Source: Arthrinium phaeospermum (lineage: Eukaryota; Ascomycota; Sordariomycetes; Amphisphaeriales; Apiosporaceae). Taken from it: a stretch of DNA of 64,000 bases. The notes under the pieces were generated by a model. It worked only from the letters and a program-made list of their open reading frames with translations, was not told where the DNA came from and made no database searches. The position numbers and the translations under genes were made by a program. Within the stretch, counting starts at the first letter, position 1; each line of letters begins with the position of its first letter. Below are positions 46,321-57,786 of this stretch, one piece after another. Location of the stretch: positions 372,001 to 436,000 of the forward strand of contig QYRS01000001.1 in the NCBI GenBank assembly GCA_006503535.1, written 5' to 3'.

Positions 46321-47176
46321 TTACTGTTCATAGTCATCAGCTTCTTCATCTTCTTCATCTTCCTCCAGGCTCCCATCGTCCTGTGAGTCCTCATCTTCAA
46401 TGGGGTCTCTAAACGCCACATTGCAGAGCGTTTGATACGCATCCTTCACTCCAGGCACGAACCTAAAGCGCTGGGCCTCTTCGACAAACTTCTGCAATCT
46501 GACGAGCCAACCTAGATCCTCATAATCGCCATTGAAACCTCCGTGACGGCGATGATGCTTGGCGAGGGTCGTGAGCTCACCGTCGTGCAAACAAGCGAAC
46601 ACGTCGGAGAACAGATTGTCCCATCGCCGACGGTTGGTGATCAAGTCGTGGCACGCCTCGCTCCTCTGATACATGACAGCCTCGAAAATCCCCAGCATGC
46701 CCTCGACCGCGTTGAACTTGGATTGGGACGATGAATATGGCTCGATCTCGTCCACTATTTGCTTGAGCATGCTCTCGATCTCCTGCTGAACCCAGGCCAA
46801 GATCCTGGAATTGCCCCATCTCCCGTCGGGAGTTCTTACGCTGTTTGCCAGTCTCGCCTACCAAAACAGAATATCAGCTTCCACAAGCGAAGACATCAAA
46901 GGCGACGCCGCTTACAGCCCTTTGCACTTGCGAGTCGTACTCGCGGATCAATTGCGACTCTCGCAGCCTGCGACTAGCACAGTGGTCCCTGACGCCCTGA
47001 GCCAGTGCAGGGAGGCGAGGCACGAACTGCATCAAAAGGATCTTTGCCTCGGCGTCGCGTAATGACTGAAGATCCGCGTCCAACACTGCTTGAGCCTGGG
47101 CCGACATGCGTGGCCGCTTCGCAGGCCTTTCGCCGAGATATTCCACCTCGTCGGAGGCATGCCCAACAGAAGCCAT
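46321..47176 (-). CDS. Unrecognised fungal protein, probably nuclear, 265 residues
   Basis: Two exons (47176-46916, 46857-46321) joined by a 58-base GTAAGC..TAG intron in phase 0. The N-terminus carries a basic cluster, ERPAKRPRMS, of nuclear-localisation type. The middle is helical with heptad-like leucines (LDADLQSLRDAEAKILLMQF, then VQQEIESMLKQIVDEIE). The end is strongly acidic (SLEEDEEDEEADDYEQ). No catalytic motif or known domain is seen. The consistent splice frame, ATG context and charged, non-repetitive sequence make it a credible gene rather than a chance frame. No functional link to its neighbours is evident. Confidence 0.65.
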
Positions 47177-48203
47177 AGTGAACTGGAGTGCGATGTGAAA
47201 TTGTCCCTACAGGTGAAACCAGGTTTGTTGGCATGGAAAGCGACATGAGGCGGAAGTTGAGGAAAACAAGCAGCCCGCGACGTTCATGCCCCTGTCGGCC
47301 AGAATTGTTCACGTTGCGGGGTTATGCAGTCAAATTCAAATATCACAATCCAACCCTATTAATCGCGTCTACGGTTCATGATCATTGGCCCAAGGAAGGA
47401 TATAGTTCAACCTTGATGCGCAACTGAATCAAGGTAGAGGGACGCGGACCACAGATCGCGGAGCCACGTGGGGCGGGCTCCGAAGTCTTACAGCGGATGG
47501 TCCAGTGGCTGAACGTGCCTTGAAAGTAAACTCTCGTTGGCACAAGGGCCTTGAGATTGCCGAGTAATTGCACCACTCATAGTCATATGCTTGTTTCATT
47601 CCATACTTCTGTAACCTGTTGTGCCATGGCTTTCTGCAGCTGATCGAGAGGCGAGAGGCCTGAGCCACTAGCAACTGGCAACTCCACGCACACGACATCT
47701 ACGCTAAAAACAGCCCCCATCAATCCATGACTTTAGCTCTCAGGCCCTAGGATTTTGGTCGCGATTTTATCAACAATCATGCAGTCAACCAAGCATTATG
47801 GGCGCGGTCAACATGAACTGAGTTCCAAGCTTAGTCTCGATTGTATGGGCAGCCTGTTTGCCCTCGTCAAAGGTGGTCCGATGTTCGAGACTCGCCAAGG
47901 CTTCTCGGGGCGTCTTCTGGGTGCCCAAACCTCAGGTGCCGGTTCGGTCATAATCGCAAGGACAGACAACATGCCTTCAAAGATTACACATTGCTTCATT
48001 TTCTTACTTCGTAGAAAGAATAGGTACAATACACACCTATGTAACTGACCGTTCAGATTGATACAGGTCAGGCAATTGATTGCATTGGGATACAGTAAGC
48101 GCTAAAATCTCGCGGCTGAGGGGTAGCGTAAGTATGTAGTGAAGCCACCGCCAAATAAACATGAGTGAAAACCATTGCGAGAGCAAATCGAAGAACCGCC
48201 AGT
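47177..48203. other. Intergenic with the second copy of a diverged repeat
   Basis: Copy 2 of the repeat lies at 47438-47610. The last 200 bases lead into the HET gene. No gene seen. Confidence 0.5.
47438..47610 (+). repeat. Dispersed repeat, copy 2
   Basis: Same orientation as copy 1 at 31540-31775; shares TCGCGGAGCCACGTGGGG, AGCGGATGG and TTGTTTCATT. Shorter than copy 1 by about 60 bases in the middle. Confidence 0.5.
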
Positions 48204-50998
48204 ATGTCTCAGCCTGAGTCTGAAAGCACTCAACCCCCAGAGGCGCAACATGATGACGCCGCCAACGAGGGCTCGGAAGGGTACGAGCTGCAGGTAGCTA
48301 TTGACCAGCTTGCCGGCGGCTCCACAGATGCACTGAAACGGTACCTCGCGCGCCAGGAAGGTTTAGACCCCAGGCTGGTCTCGCTGGCTTTGAACCCATG
48401 GCACGCGAGCGAGAACAGTTCGATATCCTTTATCGGGGGCGTCGATGACATCCAACCGCCAGGGGCGGCCTCGGAGGACGTGGTCGTGCGAGAACGACCG
48501 CAACATTCCCACCGCATTGCGCTGGAAAACACGGGCATACCGTACGAGTACTCGGAACTCCGCCCTGAGCTCTCTCAACTTCGGCTGTTGAAACTGTCGG
48601 CCCCTGGGAAGATGGAGTCATCCGGCAACTTGAGCTCCACACATTCTCTCTTGATGATGCACCGGAGTTTTTCTGTCTCTCCTATGTTTGGGGAGATCCC
48701 AGCCAGTTTCTTGCCGTCAACTGCAATGGGGGGATGATTCCGGTCACGCAAAACCTTTTCCATGCCCTGCGAACCTGCTTTGGCAGGTATCCGGAATCTT
48801 GGCTATGGGCAGACGGCATCTGCATCAACCAGCAAGACCTTGCCGAGAGAAGCTCGCAAGTTCAGCTCATGGGCAGCATATATGAGAAGGCAGCAATGGT
48901 TCTCGCTCACCCAGGCAACTGGCTTTACGGAAAGAACGACAGTGTTTCTGGATCAGACGACGAAGAAACGGCCGCGGAGAAGAACTTGGGAGGTATTGGA
49001 GTTGAAGCCTCGGGGAGGTCTAACGAGGATGAACCTAGACTTTCAATGACTTTGGACAAGTCATCCGAGCACAACAACTCTTACGGAACAGCCGACTTCC
49101 AACTGCTCTACACCGACGACGCCTATAGCTCCGACAATGTTCAAAGCGCCCTCAGTATCATGACATTCTTGACGAGGACTTGGACTGTTGGCAGCGCGGG
49201 CAAGACCATGTCCGATACTTACTGGGCCGAGACGGACTTGCCCAACCCAGACACGTTGGAGGGACAACAGAAGTGGGCAAGACTTATAGAATTTTGGTGT
49301 CACGAGTGGTACTTCCGTACCTGGGTACTTCAAGAAGTCGTCTTGGCCGCCAAGGTCGTCGTGCTATACCAAGACGCCGCCGTCAGTTTGGATGCCATTA
49401 CGGAATTCTGGTCTCTTGTTGGGTCGCGCAGCCTGCCCAGGACCCTCCGCATCGGGCCGTTGGCGGACGTCTTCAATAGGGTCCGGCATATGAGTCCCGT
49501 CAGCTCTATCAAGTCTCTTCGCGATAGGCGGGAATGCAGAACCGAAGCAGGAAGCGAGCACGATCCCGATACGCCAGATGCGGTACGAGCGGGTTCTTCA
49601 TCCGCCCCAGACCTGTTGGAGCTACTGTGCCTATCTCGATCCAATCTTGCTACGGACCCCCGAGACAAGGTGTACGGACTCCTTGGTCTTACTCAAGATG
49701 CCATCTCGCGATCCATCGTCCCAGATTACTCCCCGGAAAACACGGTCGCCAAACTCTTCACGGATATTGCCACGAAACTGGTTTCTTTCGGCCGTGTCGC
49801 AGATCTCCTTCATCACGCCGGCCTGGACCGAACCGTATCTCACCTGCCCTCATGGGTTCCAGACTGGACCAAACAATCGCGGTCGACATTGCCAGTACAT
49901 TTGTATCGGTGCATGGGTGAAACAACGCCAAACTGTACCCTTCTGAAGACCAAGGAAGGGAGGAGACCCAAATTACGTGTTCGGGGAGTCATCATCTCCC
50001 AAATTACCATCGTGAGTGCCCCTTGGAAGTTCTACTCTCACGACCCGTCCGAGCCGGCATTTGGCAGATTCAAAAACGCCCCCGATATGGAAATCGCGCC
50101 GGAGCCGCCGCTCAACGACGAGGATGCGAAGAATCTGATTTTCAACATGACCACGTCGTTCGAGGAGGACATCGGTCATCGCTACAGCGAGGAGGGCTTC
50201 AATGATGCCCTGGCCCGGACACTTACCGCGGACTGCTCTTGGCAAGGCAAGAGGATTGGAAGGAGACCTTCGAGGGGAATTGCTGATCCCACAACACCTC
50301 ACGAGCGACAACCACCAGAGGAAGTGGTGGCGTCTACTGCCCCAGGAGACGAGTTCTTCGCAGGTCTAGACGCTTTCAAACGTTTCTACGCCCGAGGGCC
50401 AGAGTCGGAGGAGGACCTGACAGCGCCAGGGATCCGCGTACACCAGACAGGGCTCTACATGTGGCTCCTCGATTTCGACGAAGAGGTCGAAGCCGATCTC
50501 CAGCACCGCATGGTGCCTTTCACCGCCCCGTTCCAAGAAGCACAGAGGGGCCGGCGCTTCGCGGTCCTGGGAACGCCGTCTACTGGTAATGTCCCCAGTG
50601 ATGGTGACAGTCGTGCCACAAACGATGACGGGAGTAACGATGGGACTGGAGCGGACGAATCAGGGGATAATCACTTCATGGGTACCGTACCATGGGACGC
50701 AGAAAACGGAGACTACTGTGTCCTGCTCGAAGGATTTCGAACGCCATTCATCTTGCGTAAGAAGTCGCGACGAGGACAGGCGAAATCCTCAGGCAATCCG
50801 AGCGGTGGCAGAGAGGAGTTTAGGCTCGTGGGCGATTGCTATGTGCATGGCATCATGGATGGCGAGCTGCTGCGTTGGGCTGATGAGGTCGGTGAAGAGC
50901 TCGGGCCGGAGTTCCGGAGTGTCAACGATGAGGGGAGACAGTACGTGGTACGAGCACCCCAGAGCTATGTCCCGTTCACGGACTTCGTCCTAGTTTGA
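48204..50998 (+). CDS. HET-domain (heterokaryon incompatibility) protein with one frame break
   Basis: ATG 48204 begins MSQPESESTQ. The frame reads through YEYSELRPELSQLRLLKL and is then lost; from 48606 the adjacent frame continues WEDGVIRQLEL, SLDDAPEF and LSYVWGD to the stop at 50996-50998. The switch lies at a CCCC run (48601-48604) and fits one missing base, giving about 931 residues if restored. HET landmarks: LSYVWGD, WADGICINQQDLAERSSQVQLMG, WYFRTWVLQEVVLA, DPRDKVYGLLGL, and a C-terminal FRLVGDCYVHGIMDGE block. HET domains trigger cell death in response to non-self; the N-terminal 110 residues are extra. No intron explains the break without losing conserved residues. Either a sequencing error in the homopolymer or a null allele. 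Confidence 0.85.
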
Positions 50999-51296
50999 AA
51001 AGCATTTCGTGTTCCCTCCAGTGCCCAGGTACATATGTTTACAGATAGTCATTTTACGCGCCACATGATTGAACAAAACTTGAGACGCAGGCACGTGAAT
51101 GCATTTCATGGAACAGCCTTGTTCTGAAAACTTATTGTTGATGATTGTCGAAATTATCTGAATGTAGGAGCGAAGAACATTGTAATAGTCTAAACATTAT
51201 ATGCGTCATAGTATAATGGATTATTATTGCAACCGTAAACACCACGTCCCGCCTTTTCGACAGGGTCCACGCGTTGCAGCTATGACTAGTACCCCC

Positions 51297-53656
51297 TCAT
51301 CTTGATCTCCTGCCGCTGGACTCGATGCTCTGCAAAGGGATGTAGTTGGGCGGGCACTCCGCACCATTGTGCCAACCCTCATAAGATGTATTTTCTTTTG
51401 GGTTGGGTGGGTTGCTCAAACTGATGTACGCAGTGTTCTCCGTTCTTGGATTCTTGGACTTATGCAAACGCCCCACTGGCCGATGCACATGCGTGAACAG
51501 CAGCACCGAGAACACCGCCAGGGAAATCGTCGGGAGAACCCAGGGGCTAACGTAGTAGTTGTATTCGGCCTCTTCGTTGAGCGATATCAATGGCATCAAG
51601 CCGAGGGCCAGTCCGATCGAGGCGTACAGTCCAATCCGTACGTACTCAAAAGCCCCCCATCGTTTGTTCTTTTGTAAAGCAATAAGGACGTGGAAGAAGG
51701 TCATGAGTAACATGACAACTGCTGCGGATACGAACATGTATCGAAACTAGGTAGTTCACACATCAGCTTCTTGTCAACGATATTATAATGAACATGGGGC
51801 ACCGGGAAACAGGGTGGAAAAGAATCCATACCGTGGTTCCCACGCGAAGCTGAAGGTTTCCGACGACAGTGTCTTCGGAAGGGGCTTCTGGAGAGTCTAG
51901 CCCTACTTGAGCATCACCATCACTATCTCCAGCGTCAAATGAGGCTACCTCGAAGGTCTTCGAGACGGAGGTGGACATGTCGAGGTACAACACATTCCAG
52001 GCATCATCGGCGCCCAAATTCTTGGCATTCGTGCCGTTGCCTGAGGTCCAGAACTGATCTGGTTTCTGTTTAATTATATACAGAGCCTCGGTAATCGTCT
52101 TGTTGGTGGCAGAGGACTGGATGGGGTATTGCGCGTTGGCATCCAGTACGATGTTCCAAAGCCTGTCGGCGACGGCTTCACTCCTATTCGAGACTTTGTG
52201 GGCTTCGACGTCGGACTCGTTCCATTTGGAGATCTCGGCTAATGTATCGTTCAGTCCCGTCTGAACTTGGGCTTTCATCTGTTGCATAATAATGGTCTGG
52301 GTCGAGAATTAGCCAGGGCTTGAAGGAATGTTAGTCAGACTGCTTACTGCATGACCCAGCTTCATAAACAACGCCGTACCGGCCCCGAACAGGAGAAGTG
52401 CCGCGTGGAAGATGAAGTGCAAAAGCGCGTAGACCAGTTGTTGCCAATCTTTAAGGGTCTCGTGGTCCATCCAATCAAAGTAGATCAGAAAGATGAAGTA
52501 GGTCGTTGCCACTGCGGCGATGAACACCCCAACAGTCCTGGGGGCTTTGAGGAGGTCAGTAAAGGATCAAGTCACAGATACCCGCATCTACACTCACTCC
52601 ATTTGTCTCCATTCTCGACCACGAGTAGAATGGCCTTGGTAATAGCCGAAACTCCTTCTCCTAGTACTACGACAGTGAAAACCGCCAAGCGTTCCGTCAA
52701 TTTCGTATCCTCGAATGTGAGCACGTCGAATCGCCACGCAAGAGCAACTTGGAAGATGGCCTCGACGCCCGACACAATGTACCACACGATATACACTTTG
52801 CTGTTGTGGTCATTATCGAAGCGAAACGTAATTCCGAGATAGACAACGGCAGCGACAAAGTGGACAGCAGCAGCGACCAGTATAGGCCGGGCATCTGGCT
52901 TGTCATTGGGAGGGGATTTCTTGTTTCTCCGCTCTGGTCGAGGGATCTTGAAATTGCTGCAGTACTGAGCAACAAGAGACAGGCGCACTATCATAAGTAT
53001 AAGAGCTGTATATCATTGGTCAGTCTAGCAGTGTATGAAAGACAGATTTAGTAACCATACATAGTTTCTGTGACGTATTGAGTCTGCTGTCACTAGTTTT
53101 CTTTGCGTCAAAACTGGACTGCCGCGGATCGAATTTGGATATGACAAGAGTGAACCCTGCCATTGACGCAAATTGTACAATACGGATGACGCGTTCAAAT
53201 ATGCTGTCCGTCATGAAACGGACGTCGAACATAGAGACGCTAAACCAAGTAAACCAGAGGATACTGTGGATGCCGCGTTTGTTAGGCCACATCGAAGGGC
53301 ATCGTGTGTGATGGGATTACATCGCCTTACCAGAGAAAGCCGATATATAGCTGCAGATCTTTGGGTTGGGAAATCTCTTTGTTCTTGGTATGTTATCAGA
53401 GAGAGGTCTGCCTAGGGAGGGTATTGAGACGTACCTCGGCCAGAATCTGTACGTTGGCGACGAACCAGAGGTCGAAAAACAACTATATTGTATCAGCAAG
53501 TGGCCGAGGGAAGGCAGAATTCGTTCTGTCGTTTACCTCAAATTTGATTCTGCGAGAGCCTTCATTAGGGGTGGCATTATCGGATGGGCGCCCAAACAGT
53601 TGAAGCCTGGGTACGTCCGTGGGCTGCTCACGGATCTTGGGTTCTACGCTCTCCAT
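51297..53656 (-). CDS. LtrA-family (low temperature requirement A-like) membrane protein, 644 residues
   Basis: Eight exons: 53656-53537, 53482-53435, 53374-53331, 53263-53061, 53005-52598, 52544-52348, 52296-51832, 51746-51297; phases agree. The start of the domain reads KFELFFDLWFVANVQILAE, then LQLYIGFLC, ILWFTWFSVSMFDVRF, FERVIRIVQF, all typical of LtrA. Further helices include VHFVAAVVYLGITF, VFTVVVLGEGVSAITKAI and TYFIFLIYF. A long soluble loop (about residues 340-490) separates the last helices from the core, and the tail is cytosolic-type. Exon 3 uses a GAG acceptor. The family is widespread in fungi and bacteria and lacks a settled function; a transport role in a membrane is assumed. 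A TATA box lies 96 bases upstream of the ATG. Confidence 0.85.
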
Positions 53657-54523
53657 TCTTCTTGGCTGCGTAGAGCTCCGTTTTGGTGTGAGGTCTCGAT
53701 TTGGACACCAAAAGGGACGGTTGGGCGCACTAGAAAAGAACGCGTATGCGACTTTTATATGTTGACAAATGTGAGGGCGATCACACTACGTATCCAGTTT
53801 TCCGTGCCGGCAGTCGAATCCAATAAACATGCTGACCGACACTCCTATTTTTGTCCTTTCCTCCCTGCTGCGCCGTAGAGCCTGGTTCGCCAGATTCGCA
53901 GATTGGGGGCGGGAGGCAAGGACCGGGATCACGGATTCAGTGATTATGAGGTGATCCTCGTGGCTGGTGTAACCCTCCCTCTCTGCCTAATGTGCAGCGC
54001 GCATGACAGCCCGTAAGCCCTAGCCATGCGATCAATGACTCTTTCTCCACTGTTCATGCAACCCCCCTTGCTACACGTTGGATGCCGGTGAGTGATTGGG
54101 TCGCTCCTGCTTATGTTGGCAGCATTCCACGAGGTGGCGCCCGCCACTTCCTGGTTCCGAGGAACCGGTAAGATTACAAATACCTATGAGTCGCACGAGG
54201 GCGTTCTATAATTGCTGTTTCGCTTGGGAAGGATGAGTCAGTCTGGGTGTCACAAATGGAAGTTTCTTAACTACCAAGCGCTGCTAGGCTCCTATGTCCG
54301 GCTAAAGTCCAGTCGCTGCCATTGCGGGATATCGGCACTTACATGCAGCACACTGTGGTCTACCCGTAACCAGCCAATGCTTGGCATCGCCCCTTGGTAT
54401 TGACTTTGGCTCAGGCCCGAACTATTCAACTCCAGGTGAATACATACCTAGGGCTACCTCCCGCAGGCCGCAAACAGACGTGGACGGGTTGACAGCCGCT
54501 ACTACCTCCCATTCCCCCTGGAC
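53657..54523. other. Intergenic; promoter of the LtrA-like gene
   Basis: Carries the TATA box at 53752-53759. Toward the right the plus strand becomes open in the frame of the ankyrin remnant (from about 54440), but without an ATG. Confidence 0.5.
53752..53759 (-). promoter_or_regulatory. TATA box of the LtrA-like gene
   Basis: TATAAAAG on the minus strand, about 96-103 bases upstream of ATG 53656. Confidence 0.6.
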
Positions 54524-55798
54524 TTGGCAAGCTCCTTCACCCGTCCCACCGAAGCAATCCACGCCAGCGTCTGTAACAACGATCTTGTGAGTCTCCACAG
54601 CCTCATGGCTTCGGACCAAGCACTCGTGCATTTGCAGTCCGGCCGGGGCACGCCGCCGCTTGAGGTGGCCGTGAAATGCGCCAACATCGAGGCCGTCAGG
54701 AACCTGCTCGATGCCGGCGCCGAGCCCCTCAGCGATGAGGACTTCCAGCGGATCCACGAATCGGCCATGGGCATGGCAGCCAGTCTGGGGCTTCGAGACA
54801 TGTCGCAACTCTTCCGGGGGTGGGTAGCGTCGCAGTCGCTCCTCGATCGCGATCACTTACAAAGCCTACTGGAACAGTGTTTGCACGGAGCGGCTGCGCA
54901 CGGCTGCGGCGCCATCATCTTCGACTACCTGAATTGGAAATCCTTCACTTGGAGCGAGAGGGCACTTGAGACGGCTTGGCTTGTCGCCACCGGCCGGTGG
55001 GAGGCCGATGTGGTGGACATGTTACACCCGATGGTGCTGAAAGACCAGGCAACCGAGATGCCGCCCTAGCCTCCCGAAACGCGCACGGCGAGACTTTGCT
55101 GCACTATGCGGCCGCCGGCGCACAGTGCCGTACCATAGAATTCCTCCTAGACAGCGGTCTCGATGTCAACGCAACTAGTCGATCAGGTTGGACGCCTCTC
55201 TTTTGGGCCCTGATGCCCACCTTTGCCGTCGGCCGCAGTAAGAGGAAAACGCAGTCCAGTGCTGCCCAAGCCGCACGGCTCCTCCTCTCACACGGCGCCA
55301 CGCCCAATGCCGTTACAGCCGAAGGTTAAACACCGTTGCACTGCATCGGAAGTTATGCCGACCCCACCTCAGAGGCGACGATTCCGGCTCAATAAATAGT
55401 TTTGCACGACGGTATGCCCGCCATCGATACGTGCGCGCGGGGGTTCAGCCGGCTCTGGCTCCCTCGCATCTCCGAGGAGGCCCGCAGAGACCTGTAATTA
55501 TGGCCAGGAGCCCTGGGGCGTCCGGGTCGGCCAAACCCTGGCCCGGTGTGCGGCGACGGAGACGGGAGTGGTGAATGAGTGTCTGACATCGCTCCACTGG
55601 GCGGCCGAGCGCGGTGCCGTGGGCGTCGCCAAAGTGCTACTCGAGGCAGGAGCGGACCCCACGGTCCGGGACAGTACAGGCTCGACGCCGGGGAAACTTG
55701 CAGCAAGATCCGAGTTGCCGAGACGCCGAGCCGATATTCAGGGGAAGATGAAACAGCTACTAGACAAAGGAGATATCTATGTGCAGAATGGAAATTAG
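54524..55798 (+). pseudogene. Ankyrin-repeat protein, decayed
   Basis: Three stretches of ankyrin sequence lie in two frames. Segment 1 (to 55068) has GTPPLEVAVKCANIEAVRNLLDAGA. Segment 2, after a frame change at about 55058, has HGETLLHYAAAGAQCRTIEFLLDSGLDVNA and SGWTPLFWAL, then a TAA at 55327 immediately before TPLHCIG. The same frame continues past TAA at 55393 (before IVLHDG) and TAA at 55495. Segment 3 (55568-55798) returns to the first frame with CLTSLHWAAERGAVGVAKVLLEAGADPTVRDSTG. All three stops can come from CAA to TAA, the CpA-to-TpA change of RIP. The first in-frame ATG is at 54605; the true start may be further upstream. Ankyrin arrays bind proteins; no effector domain is visible. 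Confidence 0.7.
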
Positions 55799-56136
55799 GC
55801 AGTGACCCTGTAGACGAGTACTCGGATGTCGTCCTCAAGTTCCTATGGGCGCTGCGGCAAATAATTAGCCTAAATGGCGAGGTGTTGCTGGGATAGGAAA
55901 TACTACGCTATATAGAAGTCGATCGACAAAGCCATTAAAAAAGTACACTCTGCAGTTGCGGTAGTCTAAATAGATAATTACTGGATCTGTGCCCTCGATC
56001 CTCCCAGCTTTATCAAGTCACAAAACGTTGCCGCCCCTATCCACCTTTCTGTCCTAAACACGTGCTGTGATACCCGAGACTATCCATATCACAGGTTGAT
56101 GTGCCATCCACGTAAAAACGTCTCGCTACCATCAAC
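55799..56136. other. Short intergenic region
   Basis: Lies between the ankyrin remnant and the 3' end of the membrane-protein gene. AT-rich patches, no gene. Confidence 0.6.
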
Positions 56137-56801
56137 CTAAACCTGCTCCGATGCGTCATTGGGCGCAGCCTGTTCGTCCACATCGCTTTGAAGCGGCGTG
56201 TACTCCTGCACCTCGCTGGTCGGCAGCGAGATAGCCCCGCGCCCGCGGCTGTGAAGGCTCCGGCAGTGCGGGCACTCGCACCTCGGCGACGTCAAGATGT
56301 GGAAGATCTCCCGGAGGGCGAAGAAGAAGTGGATGCCGCTGTAGTTGTTGCCAGAAGCGTCAGCACGAAGCATGGGCTACAAAAAGAAAAAGAAAGAGAA
56401 AGAACTCACCAGTCCACCATCATAAACACCGTCCCATACGTCCCCAAAATGGTAATACTCGTATCGCTGCGCCAGTAGTGCGCCCCCGACAGCTCGATCC
56501 ACGTAAACACGAGCAGCAGCAGCTGGAGGCCGCCGACGGCCAGGTCGCACATCATGACGTTCTGGGCCGAGAGGGACTGGAGGGGCGACCCCGCGGCGGC
56601 GAGGGCGTCGCGGTGCAGCAGCAGGCCGCTGAGCAGGGCCGAGCACGTCAGCGGGATCAGGCCCAGGGCCGGCAGGGCGGCGCTGGCGGCGATGCCGTGC
56701 GCCAGCAGCAGGATCCAGGCGAAGAGGTACTGGACGATGGCGATGCGCCGGAGGAAGGCGTGCACGCTTGAGGGGTGCTGGGGGATGGCGGAGGGCGGCA
56801 T
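56137..56801 (-). CDS. Four-helix membrane protein, 197 residues (unknown function)
   Basis: Two exons: 56801-56410 and 56338-56137. The intron 56409-56339 (GTGAGT..CTACAG, 71 bases) was chosen because it joins FMMVD to GIHFFFALREIFHIL in frame; the nearer TTGTAG acceptor at 56371-56370 would frameshift the second exon. Hydrophobic segments: IVQYLFAWILLLAHGIAA, LGLIPLTCSALLSGLLL, LAVGGLQLLLLVFTWIEL and SITILGTYGTVFMMVD. The cytosolic end has a small Cys cluster (RCECPHCRSLH) and an acidic tail. No named family recognised. ATG 56801 is followed by a proline-rich start without a signal peptide. Strong GC bias as in neighbouring real genes. Confidence 0.65.
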
Positions 56802-57786
56802 GTTTGGTCTTGGGGTTGGGGTGAGGGAAAGAAGGAGGGAGTGATGGCCGGATATCTGCTCTTTGATATTTGGTTCGTTGCTGGCGGGCTTGCTTCCAGT
56901 CGTCAATGAGAGCTTCAGGACGCAGTTGTTTTTCCTTGTTGGGTATGTGTTCGACTGAGCGAGGATGTTCTGATTGAGTCTAGACTCAAATGTATTGTAC
57001 GGCATCTATCAACCAAAATGCCGCGCGGGCTCGCTCCTTCTTATGCGACATGTTCAGCATCTGGACAGTCAGAAAATAGGCACCACAATAACAGGCAACC
57101 AGCTTTGGGATTCAGTGGGTCTGCCGCTGCTGCTGTTGGAGGCTTGTTTGCTTATTGCTTGGCCTGTCGATCTGGAGCCGCCAAAAGGGCAAGAGCTACC
57201 CGTTCTCAGGCGTGACCTGATTGGCGCCCGTACTGGGGGATTCGTTTGTTGCGCCAGCCAGGGCATGGCTGTGTCTGCCCGCCTGCGGCGTGGACGGCAG
57301 GATTTTCCATGCCACTGCAGATCGTCCCAAGGCAGTTCAGCAGTGCCACCAGCTACGAGCGGCACAGCAGCTCTGCCCCTCGCGCCCCTCAACCCACTAC
57401 AAAGGTACCGTACGTCTATACGCGACCAGAACCACTTCATCAAGTGACGTGACAACTAAGAATTCAAATCTTGAAATTGGTATTACGAATTTGCATGTAG
57501 GGAGTAGTAGCTTCATGTTCGAAGAAGGTAAACTTGCTTGATCTAGTGTTGCTTTGTCGGTTTAAAAATAGAAAGCTCCCACCCTGCACCGCGTCGATCC
57601 CGCTCCACATTAAAAGCCCGTACATTGAAAAGGCCCGCTGTTCCCGAGAGCGTCATCAACACCTTTTCACGGGCACATCATGACCTCCACACGGCACAGC
57701 CCAACCATTCGTGATGCGATGCCGCGACGAGCCCCTTCTTACAGTATGCCCCTTACGCCACGTAGTCATTCCATGAACGGCATCAT
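56802..57786. other. Intergenic, nothing recognised
   Basis: Promoter side of the membrane-protein gene and downstream side of the GH3 gene. Short frames only. Confidence 0.55.

Noticed and set aside
53366..53878. 170-codon plus-strand frame over the first exons of the LtrA-like gene
   Set aside because: The minus strand gives a complete, spliced LtrA N-terminus with a TATA box; the plus frame is its shadow.
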